Shown piece by piece: positions 1 to 10,347 of a stretch of DNA of 64,000 bases; the first letter of the stretch is position 1; every line of letters starts with the position of its first letter. Made by a program: the position numbers and the translations under genes. This stretch comes from Aeromonas rivuli. Lineage in GTDB: Bacteria; Pseudomonadota; Gammaproteobacteria; Enterobacterales; Aeromonadaceae. A model generated the notes under the pieces. It had not been told where the DNA came from and searched no databases. It saw only the letters and a program-made list of their open reading frames with translations. Location: the NCBI RefSeq assembly GCF_000820045.1, contig NZ_CDBJ01000042.1, forward strand, positions 62,001 to 126,000. The letters are read 5' to 3'.

Positions 1-358
1 GGAAGAGCGGCTCGATCTCGCCTTTGCCAGCAGCCAGGGGCATGAACAGCAGCTCAGCGAGCAGGTATTGGCCAAGCTGGCGGAGCGTCCCTGGTTGAGC
101 CTGCATGGTATCCATGGCGCGCAGGGGCGAACGCCCACCTTCGCCCTCACCTCGAGTCGCCACACGCCGGCCGAGATGGCGGTCTATCTGGGGGATCATC
201 AGGTATGCAGCTGGGCGGGGCACTTCTATGCCCTGGGATTGATCGCGGCCCTGGGGGTCGGTGAGGGAGGGGTACTGCGCATCGGCTGCATGCACTACAA
301 CACTCATGCCGAAATAGACAGGCTGTTCAGTCTGCTCGATGCCATGCCGGCGGCGTAA
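1..358 (+). CDS. Cysteine desulfurase-like class V aminotransferase, C-terminal part
   Basis: The reading frame is open from the left edge, so the 5' part of the gene lies outside the window and only about 118 C-terminal residues are seen. The segment matches the small C-terminal domain of PLP-dependent class V aminotransferases of the cysteine desulfurase-like subgroup. It has a strand with RIGCMHYNTHAEIDRL near the end, the usual site of the R-[IV]-x(4)-YNT-x-x-EID-x-L motif. The catalytic lysine and cysteine regions would lie upstream and cannot be checked, so desulfurase activity is not shown. It is convergent with cheB, with a GC-rich hairpin between them. Confidence 0.7.
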   Translation, partial: EERLDLAFASSQGHEQQLSEQVLAKLAERPWLSLHGIHGAQGRTPTFALTSSRHTPAEMAVYLGDHQVCSWAGHFYALGLIAALGVGEGGVLRIGCMHYNTHAEIDRLFSLLDAMPAA

Positions 359-385
359 CGCGGCAGTCAGCGATGTCACGCCATC

Positions 386-418
386 AGACCCCGCTGCCGG
401 TTCGCCACAGCGGGGTCT
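386..418. terminator. GC-rich hairpin between convergent genes
   Basis: Perfect 11-bp inverted repeat (AGACCCCGCTG / CAGCGGGGTCT) with an 11-nt loop, in the gap between the aminotransferase-like gene and the end of cheB. There is no real T tract on either side, so a terminator role is inferred from position and stem strength only. Confidence 0.5.
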
Positions 419-419
419 C

Positions 420-1472
420 TCATTTGGCAATAATCTGGTGGATCTGATCGAGAGGGACGATATGGCGGGCTGCGCCGAGCTTGATCGCCTCCTTGGGCAT
501 GCCGAATACCACGCAGGAGGCCTCATCCTGGGCATAGGTGATGGCCCCCGCCTCCTGCATCTCCTTGAGGCCGCGGGCACCATCATCTCCCATGCCGGTC
601 ATGATGATGCCGGTGGCATTCTTGCCAGCGTATTTGGCCACTGAGCGAAACAGCACATCGACCGAGGGGCGATGGCGATTGATCAGAGGGCCATCCATGA
701 CGTCCACATGGTAGTAGGCGCCGCTGCGCTTGAGCAGCATGTGTTTGCCACCCGGCGCGATCAGGGCCAGCCCCGGGATCACCCTGTCATTGTGTCTGGC
801 TTCACGCACTTCTATCTGGCACAGGCCATTGAGCCGTTCGGCGAAGGAAGCGGTGAACTTCTCCGGCATGTGCTGCACGATGACGATGCCGGGGCTGACC
901 CTGGGCAAGGCGGTGAGTACCAGCTCCAGGGCCTGGGTGCCGCCGGTGGAGGTGCCCATGGCGACGATGCGCTCCGTGGTTTGTGCCAGGGCCTGGCCGC
1001 CCGCCGGTAGCCAGGCATCAACGCTGATCTTGGCGGGCACGGCCAGTGGTGCCTTGCGCAACTGTTTGACATTGGCCATGGCCGCGGCCCGTACCGCCAT
1101 GGCGAGATCCTGGGCGGACTCTTGCAGAAAGTCTTTGAGGCCTATGGTCGGCTTGGTGATGATATCCACCGCACCGGCCGCCATGGCCTGCAAGGTGGTC
1201 TCGGCGCCGCGCGCGGTGAGGGAGGAGCAGATAACGACCGGGGTCGGTCGCTCGGTCATTATCTTCTGCAGGAAGGTGATGCCATCCATGCGCGGCATCT
1301 CCACGTCGAGCACTATCACGTCCGGCCAGGCCCGCTTGAGTTTTTCCAGGGCAAAGAGGGGATCCGAGGCGGTGGCGATGACACTGATATCCGGCTCACG
1401 CTCCAGCACGCTCTGCAATACCTGCCTGACCACGGCGGAGTCATCGACCAGCATGACGGTGATCTGTTTCAT
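420..1472 (-). CDS. cheB: CheB chemotaxis protein-glutamate methylesterase/deamidase
   Basis: Removes methyl groups from chemoreceptor glutamates and is switched on by phosphorylation from CheA. The N-terminal receiver domain (about 1-120) shows the DD acidic pair at 10-11 and phospho-acceptor Asp56 in VLDVEMP. The C-terminal esterase domain (about 165-350) has the catalytic triad Ser175 (GTSTGGT), His201 (VQHMP) and Asp297 (TGMGDDG). The 350-residue length is normal. It is the last gene of the ten-gene chemosensory operon, 55 bases downstream of cheD. The ATG at 1472 is the natural start because the receiver domain begins at once. Confidence 0.96.
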   Translation of the reverse strand: MKQITVMLVDDSAVVRQVLQSVLEREPDISVIATASDPLFALEKLKRAWPDVIVLDVEMPRMDGITFLQKIMTERPTPVVICSSLTARGAETTLQAMAAGAVDIITKPTIGLKDFLQESAQDLAMAVRAAAMANVKQLRKAPLAVPAKISVDAWLPAGGQALAQTTERIVAMGTSTGGTQALELVLTALPRVSPGIVIVQHMPEKFTASFAERLNGLCQIEVREARHNDRVIPGLALIAPGGKHMLLKRSGAYYHVDVMDGPLINRHRPSVDVLFRSVAKYAGKNATGIIMTGMGDDGARGLKEMQEAGAITYAQDEASCVVFGMPKEAIKLGAARHIVPLDQIHQIIAK

Positions 1473-1527
1473 CTCTCTCTCCTCATTCGAATGAAGGGGC
1501 GGTCAGGGGCCGGATCCCGCGGTGGCC

Positions 1528-2073
1528 TCATTGACCGGTGCGGCGACGCTCATCGACCCGCTCCGGATCCCGTATCAACGGACTGTGCCTGACCCAGACA
1601 TGGCCGGTATTGAGCTCGAAGACAAGCGCCCTGTGGCCTGTGCCGCCCAGATCGTGGGCGCTGACATCGAGGCCCTGAGCGCGGACCAGCGCCCAGGCGG
1701 CCGCCACATTCTGGCTGGCGATATCCGGGGCATGACGTCCCCCCAACTGGGGGAACATGTTGCCGCCGCCAAACAGCTTGACCACATATTCCCCGGGGGC
1801 TGAGCCCGCTTTGGCAACCCCTTGCAGCAAGATGGCCAGCGCCTCATCCGCATACTTGCCATTGAGCGAGTCAGGCCTCTGCCGTGCCATCTGCCTCTGG
1901 CTCAGCGGTCGATCGCGATGGCGCCGACTCGGCAGCATGAAGTGGCACATGCCGCCCCAGTGGTGGCGTGGGTGCCAGAGTGTCAGGCTGACACAGGAGC
2001 CGAGCTGGGTGCGCATCACCATAGGCTCCCGGCTAAACAGGGCCTCGCCGGGTTGCAGAGTCACCTCTCTCAT
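1528..2073 (-). CDS. cheD: CheD chemoreceptor glutamine deamidase
   Basis: CheD deamidates specific glutamines on chemoreceptors and so tunes adaptation. The 181-residue protein has the family's catalytic region: Cys27 in TQLGSCVSL and the histidine in GGMCHFMLP, followed later by the GGGNMFPQL segment typical of CheD. It lies only 5 bases after cheR and before cheB, the cheR-cheD-cheB order known from Pseudomonas Che2 and Vibrio cluster III. This makes co-translation with both adaptation enzymes very likely. Confidence 0.94.
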   Translation of the reverse strand: MREVTLQPGEALFSREPMVMRTQLGSCVSLTLWHPRHHWGGMCHFMLPSRRHRDRPLSQRQMARQRPDSLNGKYADEALAILLQGVAKAGSAPGEYVVKLFGGGNMFPQLGGRHAPDIASQNVAAAWALVRAQGLDVSAHDLGGTGHRALVFELNTGHVWVRHSPLIRDPERVDERRRTGQ

Positions 2074-2078
2074 GGGGC

Positions 2079-2888
2079 TCAGGGTTTGCGATAGATGGAA
2101 GGGGAGACCAGCTGCAGGCCAGTCTGGAGGCCATGCAGACTCTCGGCGTGGCTGATGATGAGATAGCCCCCCTGACGCAGCAGGGGAAGCAGGCGGGCGA
2201 GCACTTGCTCCTTGGTCTCCCGGTTGAAGTAGATCATCACGTTGCGGATGAAGATGAGGTCGAACTGGCCGAGATCCGGCAGCGGCTTGTTGAGGTTGAC
2301 CTGGCTGAAATGCACCCTCTCCTTGAGCTTGCGGTCGATGAGGAAGGTGCCCTCTTGCTGACCTATGCCCTTGAGGCAGTATTTCATCAGGTAGGCGGTC
2401 GGTATGTTGTGGGCCCGCTCTATGGCATAGAGGCCAGCCTTGGCCTGGGCCAGAACCCGGGAGCTGATATCGGAGGCGATGATCTCCCAGGGAGCCGCGG
2501 CGCGGCGCTCTGCCAGGGTCATGGCGAGGCTGTAGGCCTCTTCCCCCGAGGAGCTGGCCGCGCTCCAGATCCGCAGCGCACGCTCCCGCGGGAAGTGGGG
2601 CACTATCTGCTCGCTCAGGAATTCGAAATGTTTGGGTTCGCGAAAGAAGTAGGTCTCATTGGTGGTCAGCAAGTCCAGGGCCAGTTGCAGCTCCAGCTTG
2701 GCCGAATCGCCCATGATGAGGTGAAAGTAATCCCCAAAACTCGGCAACTGGTAGTGGGAGAGCCGTTTGGCCAGCCGACTGCTGACCAGTGTCTTCTTGG
2801 CAGGGGAGAGATCGATGCCGGTGGCTTGATGCAGCCAGCGCTGAAATTGGCTGAATTCCTGATCGCTCAGGGCGGCATGTTCCAGCAA
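2079..2888 (-). CDS. cheR: CheR chemoreceptor methyltransferase
   Basis: Methylates receptor glutamates with S-adenosylmethionine, opposing CheB. The protein (269 residues) has the helical N-terminal CheR domain (about 1-75) and the SAM-binding domain, with the variant glycine-rich motif RIWSAASSSGEEAYSLAM near residue 110 and a downstream FDLIFIRNVMIYF segment. It sits between the triple-PAS MCP and cheD. Two MCPs encoded just upstream end in aromatic pentapeptides that could recruit this CheR; that link is inference. Confidence 0.95.
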   Translation of the reverse strand: MLEHAALSDQEFSQFQRWLHQATGIDLSPAKKTLVSSRLAKRLSHYQLPSFGDYFHLIMGDSAKLELQLALDLLTTNETYFFREPKHFEFLSEQIVPHFPRERALRIWSAASSSGEEAYSLAMTLAERRAAAPWEIIASDISSRVLAQAKAGLYAIERAHNIPTAYLMKYCLKGIGQQEGTFLIDRKLKERVHFSQVNLNKPLPDLGQFDLIFIRNVMIYFNRETKEQVLARLLPLLRQGGYLIISHAESLHGLQTGLQLVSPSIYRKP

Positions 2889-2974
2889 GTTCGCCTTCCT
2901 TGTGTGGTGTATCCGGTCGCTGACCGGAGCGAGCGGGAAGCCTTGGCTCCCCGCCCTCCTGGCTCAACGGCGCA

Positions 2975-5563
2975 TCAGAAGCGCACAAAATCACCGTCGC
3001 TCTGACTTTTGCCATGAGCGACCGAGATCTCCTGCGGCGATCCCTCCTGATTGAGGAAGCGGCCGCGGCTGTTTCCTCGTGGGGTCGCCACCTTGAGTTC
3101 GGTCACCGTCCTGTGCTGCGCCAGGGTGAAGAACCCCATGGATTGTTGCAGCTGTTCGGCCTGGCCGCTCATCTCCTCCGCGGTGGCGGCCAGCTCCTCA
3201 CTGCTGGACGCGTTCTGCTGGGTCACCTGGCTGAGCTGGCTCATGGCCTTGTTGATCTGGCTGACCCCGGTGGATTGTTCCGCTGAGGCGGCACTGATCT
3301 CCTGCACCAGATCCGAGGTTCGGTTGATGGAGGGCACGATTTGATCGAGCAACTCACCCGCGCGCTCTGCCATGTCGACACTGCTGGAGGCCAGCTCGCC
3401 AATCTCCTGGGCCGCTACCTGGCTGCGTTCTGCCAGCTTGCGTACCTCGGCCGCCACCACGGCAAACCCCTTGCCATGATCGCCAGCCCGGGCTGCTTCT
3501 ATGGCCGCGTTGAGTGCCAGCAGGTTCGTCTGGTAGGCGATGTCATCGATGATGCTGATGCGTTTGGCTATCTGCTTCATGGCATCCACCGTCTGCTTGA
3601 CCGCGCCGCCCCCTTCTATCGCCTCCTTGGCGGCCTTGCTTGCCATGCCATCGGTGACCTGGGCGTTCTCGGTATTCTGGTTGATGCTGGCGCTCATCTG
3701 CTCGATGGAGGCGCTGGTCTCCTCCATGCTCGAGGCCTGTTCACTGCTCGATTGGCTGATGCTCTGGGCGGTGGCGCTGACCTGTTCCGAGGCACTGGAC
3801 AGGTTGTCCGAGGCGCTGCGCACCTCTGTGACTATGGTGGTGAGGGCCGTGATGGTCTGGTTCAGGGCATCCTTGGTGGTGCCAAAGACCCCGGGGTAGT
3901 TCGCCTCGACCTTTTGGGTCAGATCCCCTTCGGCCAGGGCCTGAACCACCCGGATCACGTCCTTGAGGCTGGTGTCGATGACCTCGGCAATCTTGTTAAT
4001 GCCTTCCCCCAAGTTCTTGAAGAAGCCAGCCTTGTCACCGAGGGCCATGCGTTTGCTCAGCTCGCCATCGATGACGGCTTGCACAATGTCGGATACCTCC
4101 CGTTCGACGGCGACCTCCTTGGTGCGGTCGTCCCACTCCACCACTGAACCGAGTCGCTCGCCCGCATCGCTGAACACAGGGTTGGCGACCAGGGAGAAGG
4201 TGCGCCCGCCGAGCTGGATCTGGGTGCGATAGGTGTTGGCCAACTTGGCCAGCATGCCGCGTTGGTGGCTGGGGTTCTTGTGGAAGGTATCTATGTTGCT
4301 GCCCATCAGCTGGCTGGTGTTGAAGTGGGGCAGCTCTGTCTTGATATCGCGCTCGGCCTCGGCCAGCATGACCTTGACCGACTCGTTCATGTAGATGATG
4401 TCGAGGTCGTTGTCGGCGATCATGACGTTGGTGGTGGCGCAGTCCAGCGCCTTCTTGACCCTCATGCTCTCGTCGGATGCCTGCTTGGCCGCGGCGTTGG
4501 CGGCCTTGACCTCCAACTCGATGGCGACCTCCTTGGTGCGATCGTTCCACTCAACCACGGTGCCGAGCCGTTCACCACTATCGCTGAACACAGGGTTGGC
4601 GACCAGGGCGAAGGTGCGCCCGCCGAGCAGTATCTGAGCGCGGTGAGTACTGGCGAGTTTGGCCAGCATGGTGCGCTGGTGGCTCGGGTTCTTGTGGAAG
4701 ATGTCGATGTTTTTACCCATCAACTGACTGGCGTTGAAGTGGGGCAGATCGGTCTTGATGTCCGGCTCGGCGTCGAGCAGCATGGTGCCGACCGCTTCGT
4801 TCATATAGATGATGTCGAGGTTGTTGTCGGCGATCATCACGTTGGTGGTGGCGCAGTCCAGCGCCTTCTTCACCCTCAGGCTCTCCTCGGATGCCAGCTT
4901 GGCGGCGGTGTTGGCGGCCTTGATCTCGTTCTCGATGGTGACCTCTTTGGTGAGATCGTTCCACTCCACTACTGTGCCGAGCCGATCGCCTTCATTGTTG
5001 ACGACGGGACTGGCGATGAGGGAGAAGATGCGACCACCCAGGGCTATCTGGGTGCGGTAGGTTTTGTCGAGCTTGGCCAGCATGGCCCGCTGGTGGGAAG
5101 GATTCTTGTGAAAGCTGTCGATGTTCTTGCCCATCAGCTGCTTGACATCAAAGGCGGCCAGCTCCTTCTTGATGTCGCTTTCGGCCAGGCTGAGCATCTC
5201 CTTGATCGCCTCGTTCATGTAGATGATGTTGAGGTCTGTGTCGGCGATCATCAGGTTGGTCGTGGCACCGTCGAGGGCCTTGCGCACCCGGAAGTTTTCG
5301 GTATGAAGCTGTTGACTGGTCTGGGCCTCGGCCAGGTTGTTGCGCACCGTCTGGCCGAGGCGATCGAGCAGAAGATTGAACTCCTGGCAGAGCTCCAGCA
5401 AGGGGCCCCCGAGCCCGGTGAGGGGCAAGGGCTGCTCGAACTGGCCACTGGCTGCGGCCAGGTTGATGGCCCTGGCATCGCCCAGGGTCTGGGTTAACTG
5501 GGACAACAGCTGGGGGTGATCGTCGTTGTTGCCAAACAGCTTGCCGAAAAATGATTGAGTCAT
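2975..5563 (-). CDS. Methyl-accepting chemotaxis protein with three tandem PAS repeats
   Basis: A chemoreceptor of 862 residues without any hydrophobic membrane-spanning segment, so probably cytoplasmic. A short N-terminal coiled region (1-90) is followed by three PAS-type repeats starting at residues 92, 230 and 368, each exactly 138 residues long. Each carries a KALD(G/C)ATTN(L/V)MIAD core and an FHKNPSHQR motif. A HAMP-like linker (about 490-560) and the MCP signalling hairpin (about 560-825) follow; the conserved hairpin tip contains [27 protein letters not shown] sequence. The C terminus, DFVRF, fits the x-[FYWH]-x-x-[FYWH] CheR/CheB tether pattern. Position next to cheR/cheD/cheB matches the place of Aer-2 in Pseudomonas Che2. 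Whether any PAS binds haem or flavin cannot be told from sequence. Confidence 0.93.
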   Translation of the reverse strand: MTQSFFGKLFGNNDDHPQLLSQLTQTLGDARAINLAAASGQFEQPLPLTGLGGPLLELCQEFNLLLDRLGQTVRNNLAEAQTSQQLHTENFRVRKALDGATTNLMIADTDLNIIYMNEAIKEMLSLAESDIKKELAAFDVKQLMGKNIDSFHKNPSHQRAMLAKLDKTYRTQIALGGRIFSLIASPVVNNEGDRLGTVVEWNDLTKEVTIENEIKAANTAAKLASEESLRVKKALDCATTNVMIADNNLDIIYMNEAVGTMLLDAEPDIKTDLPHFNASQLMGKNIDIFHKNPSHQRTMLAKLASTHRAQILLGGRTFALVANPVFSDSGERLGTVVEWNDRTKEVAIELEVKAANAAAKQASDESMRVKKALDCATTNVMIADNDLDIIYMNESVKVMLAEAERDIKTELPHFNTSQLMGSNIDTFHKNPSHQRGMLAKLANTYRTQIQLGGRTFSLVANPVFSDAGERLGSVVEWDDRTKEVAVEREVSDIVQAVIDGELSKRMALGDKAGFFKNLGEGINKIAEVIDTSLKDVIRVVQALAEGDLTQKVEANYPGVFGTTKDALNQTITALTTIVTEVRSASDNLSSASEQVSATAQSISQSSSEQASSMEETSASIEQMSASINQNTENAQVTDGMASKAAKEAIEGGGAVKQTVDAMKQIAKRISIIDDIAYQTNLLALNAAIEAARAGDHGKGFAVVAAEVRKLAERSQVAAQEIGELASSSVDMAERAGELLDQIVPSINRTSDLVQEISAASAEQSTGVSQINKAMSQLSQVTQQNASSSEELAATAEEMSGQAEQLQQSMGFFTLAQHRTVTELKVATPRGNSRGRFLNQEGSPQEISVAHGKSQSDGDFVRF
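4049..5290 (-). repeat. Three in-frame 414-bp direct repeats encoding PAS domains
   Basis: Three consecutive 138-codon units (5290-4877, 4876-4463, 4462-4049) encode the PAS repeats of the MCP. The period is the same at each junction. Units 2 and 3 are the closest to each other at the protein level, and unit 1 is more diverged (Gly99 where the others have Cys237 and Cys375). This points to sequential duplication within the gene. Confidence 0.85.
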
Positions 5564-5612
5564 GAGCCTTATCCTTGTGCTGACACTCAGGTGATAGAAG
5601 TCGGGTACCTTA

Positions 5613-6179
5613 CTATTGGGTCACTGCCATGGCCGCGTCCGGGCGATGGGATAGATCGTGAAGTTGCGCCATCTCGTCGATGGAGAGCACCTTTTGGGTG
5701 TTGAGCAAGATGACGAATCTGCCATTGACCTTGCCCATGCCGCTGATGAAGTCGGCGCGGATCTTGGCGCCGAAGCTGGGGGGCGGCTCTATCTCGTTGC
5801 GCGGTATGGTGAGCACCTCGGAGACGGCATCTACCACCACCCCAATGTCCTGGGTCTCCCCCTGATGTTCTCCCTCCTGGCTCAAGACCTCTATGATGAC
5901 GATGCAACTACGGCGGGTGATGGTCGAGGCGATATTGCCGAAGCGGGCATTGAGATCGACCACGGACACGACGGCGCCGCGCAGGTTGATGACACCACGA
6001 ATAAAGTCAGGCATCAGGGGGATGGGGGTGATGTTGCCGTATTCGAGGATCTCCTTGACCCCGAGTATGTTGATGGCAAACATCTCGCCGTTGATGACGA
6101 AGGTGAGGTACTGGGCATCTCCCTGGGCCACGGAGGGCAGCAGGGGAGAGGCAAGAGTCAGTGCGGTGGATGGATTCAT
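5613..6179 (-). CDS. cheW: CheW receptor-kinase coupling protein
   Basis: Adaptor that links MCPs to CheA. The 188-residue protein has a CheW fold from about residue 20, with the family signature [22 protein letters not shown] followed by [17 protein letters not shown]. It is placed between two MCP genes and is the only CheW in this operon. A 20-residue N-terminal extension precedes the first beta strand. Spacing of 11 bases to the preceding MCP gene supports operon membership. Confidence 0.95.
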   Translation of the reverse strand: MNPSTALTLASPLLPSVAQGDAQYLTFVINGEMFAINILGVKEILEYGNITPIPLMPDFIRGVINLRGAVVSVVDLNARFGNIASTITRRSCIVIIEVLSQEGEHQGETQDIGVVVDAVSEVLTIPRNEIEPPPSFGAKIRADFISGMGKVNGRFVILLNTQKVLSIDEMAQLHDLSHRPDAAMAVTQ

Positions 6180-6190
6180 GGGGTCTCCGG

Positions 6191-8107
6191 TCAGAAACGA
6201 ATGAAGTCGGCGTCATCCACCGGGCTCTTGTGACCCGTGGGTGCGCTCTGGGGTGGGGTCAGAAAGTGGCCTCGGGGTTGGGCGGTTTTGACTCTGATTT
6301 GACTGGCACCCACGCTGCGGGCGGGGGCGTTTGCCAGGGTGAAGAAGTCCATGGTCTGTTGCAGATCCCCGGCTTGGCTACTCATCTCTTCGGCCGTGGC
6401 GGCCAGCTCCTCGCTGCTGGCCGCGTTCTGCTGGGTTACCTGATTGAGCTGGTTCATCGCCTGGCTTATCTGGGTCACTGCGCCCGCCTGTTCGCCGGAG
6501 GCGGCACTGATCTCCTGCACCAGATCCGAGGTCTTGCGAATGGAGGGGACTATCCGTACCAGCAGCTCGCCAGCCAGCTCGGCCTGTTCCACACTGCTGC
6601 TCGACAGCTCGCTAATTTCCTGAGCGGCGACCTGGCTGCGTTCGGCCAGCTTGCGCACCTCGGCAGCCACCACGGCAAAACCTTTACCATGTTCGCCCGC
6701 TCTGGCTGCTTCGATGGCCGCGTTGAGGGCCAACAGATTCGTCTGGTAGGCGATGTCATCTATGATGCTCACCTTGCGCGCTATCTGCTGCATGGCGGTC
6801 ACGGTTTGTTGCACAGAGGCACCGCCTTCTCCCGCCTCCCGGGCCGCCTGGCCGGCCATGGCATCCGTCTGGCGAGCGTTGTCCGTGTTCTGGTTGATGC
6901 TGGCACTCATCTGCTCGACGGCCGCGCTGGTTTGCTCGACGCTGGCCGCCTGCTCGCTGGTGGCCTGACTCAGGGATTGGGCAGTGACACTGACCTGATT
7001 GGAGGCATTGCTCAGGTTGTCGGTGGCGCTGCGTACCTCGTCGATGATGTTGGTGAGGGCTGTGATGGTGTCGTTGAGACCATCCTTGGTGCGACCGAAC
7101 ACTCCCGGATAGGGCTGTTCTATGCGCTGGGTCAGGTCTCCCTTGGCCAAGGCAGTGGCGATGCGCATCACATCTCCCAGGCTGGTATCCGTCACCTCGG
7201 AGAGGCGATTGAGCAGCTCGCTCAGTCGCTTCACATACCCCTGACGCTGTTCCAGGCTGATACGGTAGCTGAAGTCACCCTGCTCCACGGCGGCGCTCAC
7301 CTGCTGCTCTATGTCGTTGATGAGGGCCCCCAGCTTGTCGACCATGTATTGCATGGCCTCAAGCAGCTGCCCCGCCTCGTCGCGGGAGTGGATCTCCAGC
7401 TTGACGTCAAGATCCCCCTCGGCCAACTGGCGGGCGGCTTTGAGTGCCTGATTGATGGGGCCTGTGATGCTGCGAATGAGGCGCAGGCCAAACCAGATGG
7501 CCACCATCAGCCCCAGGACTATGCCCACTACCACAGTGGGCAGCAGGCTGTGATAAGCGGATTGAGCCCGTTCAAATTCGGCCTTGGCAACCTCGAGCTG
7601 CAGGTTGACCAGCTCGGTTACCTTGCTGCTGATGGGATCTATGGTCCCATAGAGGCGGCCATCGAACTCATCCAGTGTCCCCGTTACCAGGCCATGCTGG
7701 GTCGCCAGGCGGTGGGTGAGCAAATTGAGATCCCGGTTTGCCGCCTCGAACAGGTTGATGGCCTGGGCCGATAGCCGCTGTTCATCCTCGGTGAGACGGG
7801 TTGCCTGATAGGTTTGCCATACCTGTTCAATCTGCTGCTGGGCATCGTTAAGCTCCTTGAGTGCCACCTCGGCGCTGATGAGGCCCGCATTTGCCTTGTT
7901 GACGTTATCGATGATGGCGACGGCGTACAGATCCGATATCTCCTTGAGCTGCTTGAGGGGCACGACCCTGTCCTGATAGACCCGCAGCAGGCCCTGATTG
8001 CCGTGGTGCATGCCGTACAGGCCCAGGCTGCTCAGCAGCAATAGCAACGCGCAGAGCGCGCCGAGCAGCAGAAAGAGGCGGGTCTTGATGGTGGCATCCT
8101 TGAACAT
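6191..8107 (-). CDS. Transmembrane methyl-accepting chemotaxis protein
   Basis: A 638-residue receptor with TM1 at about 11-32, a helical periplasmic sensor region of about 150 residues (four-helix-bundle type), TM2 at about 185-207, a HAMP domain and a full MCP signalling domain with the conserved hairpin tip. The C-terminal residues DFIRF match the aromatic pentapeptide pattern used to tether CheR or CheB. The same pattern closes the triple-PAS MCP two genes downstream. The ligand cannot be named from sequence. It is 13 bases downstream of cheA and 11 bases upstream of cheW. Confidence 0.93.
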   Translation of the reverse strand: MFKDATIKTRLFLLLGALCALLLLLSSLGLYGMHHGNQGLLRVYQDRVVPLKQLKEISDLYAVAIIDNVNKANAGLISAEVALKELNDAQQQIEQVWQTYQATRLTEDEQRLSAQAINLFEAANRDLNLLTHRLATQHGLVTGTLDEFDGRLYGTIDPISSKVTELVNLQLEVAKAEFERAQSAYHSLLPTVVVGIVLGLMVAIWFGLRLIRSITGPINQALKAARQLAEGDLDVKLEIHSRDEAGQLLEAMQYMVDKLGALINDIEQQVSAAVEQGDFSYRISLEQRQGYVKRLSELLNRLSEVTDTSLGDVMRIATALAKGDLTQRIEQPYPGVFGRTKDGLNDTITALTNIIDEVRSATDNLSNASNQVSVTAQSLSQATSEQAASVEQTSAAVEQMSASINQNTDNARQTDAMAGQAAREAGEGGASVQQTVTAMQQIARKVSIIDDIAYQTNLLALNAAIEAARAGEHGKGFAVVAAEVRKLAERSQVAAQEISELSSSSVEQAELAGELLVRIVPSIRKTSDLVQEISAASGEQAGAVTQISQAMNQLNQVTQQNAASSEELAATAEEMSSQAGDLQQTMDFFTLANAPARSVGASQIRVKTAQPRGHFLTPPQSAPTGHKSPVDDADFIRF

Positions 8108-8120
8108 GGCTTGCTCCTAT

Positions 8121-10328
8121 TCAGTTGATACTCGATGGGGACGGAACATGCCCCGCGCCCAGGTGGCCCAGCTGATGCAACTCCCGCTGGATGGCCGACT
8201 GCATCAAGGCGGGGATATCCAGGATCAGGGCGATGTCGCCCCCTCCGAGGATGGAGGAGCCGCTGATGCCGCGCAGATGGTTGAACAGTTTGCCGAGGGG
8301 CTTGATGACGGTTTGCAGCTCCCCCAGCAGTTCGTCCACCACCAGTCCGGATTTTTGACCGCCATGGCTCACTACCACTATGTTTTCCCGTCGTCCCGGC
8401 TGGCTCTGGATGTCGAAATGCTGTTGCAGACGAACGAAGGGCAGCACCTCGCCGCGCAGGTTGATGTAGTCGCGTCCCAGGGTGTCTTGCAGTGCATCCT
8501 CGGTCAGCTCGACACACTCGATGACCATGTCCAGGGGGATGACGTAGTGAGCGCTGCCAACCCGCACCAGGAAGCCGTCTATGATGGCCAGAGTCAGGGG
8601 CAGGCGGATCCGGACCAGGGTGCCCTTGCCGGCTTCGCTATGCAGCTCGACGCTGCCACGCAGCGCCTGAATGTTGCGTTTGACCACATCCATGCCGACC
8701 CCGCGCCCGGATAAATTGGTGACGGCCTCGGCGGTGGAAAACCCCGGCTCGAAGATGAGCTGGTAGATATCCTGTTCGCTGAGTTGTTGCCCCGGGACAA
8801 TGATGTCGCGTTCCAGGGCTTTCTTGAGGATCCGCTCCTTGTCGAGCCCGGCGCCATCGTCCTGGATCTCGAGGACTATGCTGCCGGAGTCATGAAAGGC
8901 GTTGAGGGTGAGGATGCCCTGGTTCGGCTTGCCAGCCTGCTGACGGCGCTCGGCCGATTCGATGCCGTGATCCATGGCATTGCGCACCAGGTGCATCAAG
9001 GGATCGCCAATCTTCTCCACCACCGACTTGTCGAGTTCGGTATCGGCCCCCGAGATGCGCAGGGTGATCTCCTTGCCAAGCTCCTGGCTCACGTCCCGTA
9101 CCACCCGCTGGAAACGGTTGAAGGTCTCGCCTATGGGCACCATGCGCAGGTGCAGGGCGCCGTCGCGGATCTCCTCGACCAGCATGGCGATGACAGAGGT
9201 CGCCTCCAGCAGCTGGCTGTCGCGGGAACGCTGGGCCAGCAAATTGGCACCCGAGCTTGCCACCACCAACTCGCCGACCAGGTTGATGAGGTCATCCAGT
9301 TTGTCGGCGTGTACCCGCACGAAGCGCTGTTCCTTGTTCTTCTGCTCCTTGCTCTGGCTCTGTTTCTTGAGGGCGGCATCGACCACCACCTCGTCCACGG
9401 CGCCCTGGGAGATGAGTATCTCGCCGAGTCGGGCATGGGGGGCCTGCCCAGGATGATCCTGCAGACGCAGGGCCGCCTCCAGTTCGACCTGGGTGAGGGC
9501 CCCTGTCTTGACCAGCAACTGGCCCAGCATCTCGTTGTCTTCCGGCAGTGCCTCGATCAGCGCCAGGTACTCTTCCAGCTTGCTGTGGGGAGGCAGTATC
9601 AGGATCTGGCAGTCGTCGCGCACGAATTCGAACACCTCACTGATGCTATCCTTGCTGGCGGTGGAGTCGAAGTCGATTTCGTAACCGAGGTAGCAGTTCT
9701 CGGGGTCGAACCCTTGCCAGTCGGGCAGGGCCATGGTGATGGTCTCTATCGCGACTATTTCCCCCAGGGTGGCGAGGTAGCGCAGAAACGAGGTGGGCTC
9801 CATGCCGTGTCTGAACACCTCTTGTCCAAAACGCAGGGAGATATGCCACAGCCCGGTCATGGCCAGCGGACCCTGGTCTTGCCGCTCGACGGGGCTGGGT
9901 TGGCTCCTGGGGAGCATTGCCAGGGGGGCTATATCATCCTGCTGATAGATTTGCAGGCGCTCACGCAGCGCCCCATCCTGGGCAAGCTCGGCCGGCCCAG
10001 GAGCATCCCCCTGTTCGACCACGATATTGACCAGCAGATTGATGTGATCGCAGCTCTCCAGCAGCAGCTTGATCAGCTCGGCAGAGATGGCGAGCCGGTG
10101 ATTGCGCACCTGATCGAGTATGTCCTCGACGATGTGGGTAAAGCCTATGATGGGGGCCAGCCCGAACAGGCCAGCCGAGCCCTTGATGGTGTGGGCGGCC
10201 CGGAATACGGCACCGATCAGTTCGTCATCATCCGGGGTCGACTCCAGGCGCAGCAGGGAAGATTCCATCTCTTCCAGCAACTCCCGTGCCTCGACAAGGT
10301 AGGTTTGTAGCGCCTGATCCAGATCCAT
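8121..10328 (-). CDS. cheA: CheA chemotaxis histidine kinase with MshEN-like repeats
   Basis: Autophosphorylates and passes phosphate to CheY and CheB. Of 735 residues, the Hpt domain occupies about 1-105 with phospho-acceptor His46 (AAHTIKGSAG). An accessory alpha/beta segment lies at about 158-246. Two 24-residue LG-x-x-L-type motifs follow at 267-290 and 300-323, joined by nine residues. Then come the dimerisation helices (from about 335), the ATPase domain with N box (HLVRNAMDHGIE), G boxes and GRGVGMDVV, and a CheW-like regulatory domain at the C terminus. There is no obvious separate CheY-binding P2 domain. It lies 19 bases after the STAS gene. Confidence 0.95.
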   Translation of the reverse strand: MDLDQALQTYLVEARELLEEMESSLLRLESTPDDDELIGAVFRAAHTIKGSAGLFGLAPIIGFTHIVEDILDQVRNHRLAISAELIKLLLESCDHINLLVNIVVEQGDAPGPAELAQDGALRERLQIYQQDDIAPLAMLPRSQPSPVERQDQGPLAMTGLWHISLRFGQEVFRHGMEPTSFLRYLATLGEIVAIETITMALPDWQGFDPENCYLGYEIDFDSTASKDSISEVFEFVRDDCQILILPPHSKLEEYLALIEALPEDNEMLGQLLVKTGALTQVELEAALRLQDHPGQAPHARLGEILISQGAVDEVVVDAALKKQSQSKEQKNKEQRFVRVHADKLDDLINLVGELVVASSGANLLAQRSRDSQLLEATSVIAMLVEEIRDGALHLRMVPIGETFNRFQRVVRDVSQELGKEITLRISGADTELDKSVVEKIGDPLMHLVRNAMDHGIESAERRQQAGKPNQGILTLNAFHDSGSIVLEIQDDGAGLDKERILKKALERDIIVPGQQLSEQDIYQLIFEPGFSTAEAVTNLSGRGVGMDVVKRNIQALRGSVELHSEAGKGTLVRIRLPLTLAIIDGFLVRVGSAHYVIPLDMVIECVELTEDALQDTLGRDYINLRGEVLPFVRLQQHFDIQSQPGRRENIVVVSHGGQKSGLVVDELLGELQTVIKPLGKLFNHLRGISGSSILGGGDIALILDIPALMQSAIQRELHQLGHLGAGHVPSPSSIN

Positions 10329-10347
10329 GCTCGGGCTCCTTGTCGGT

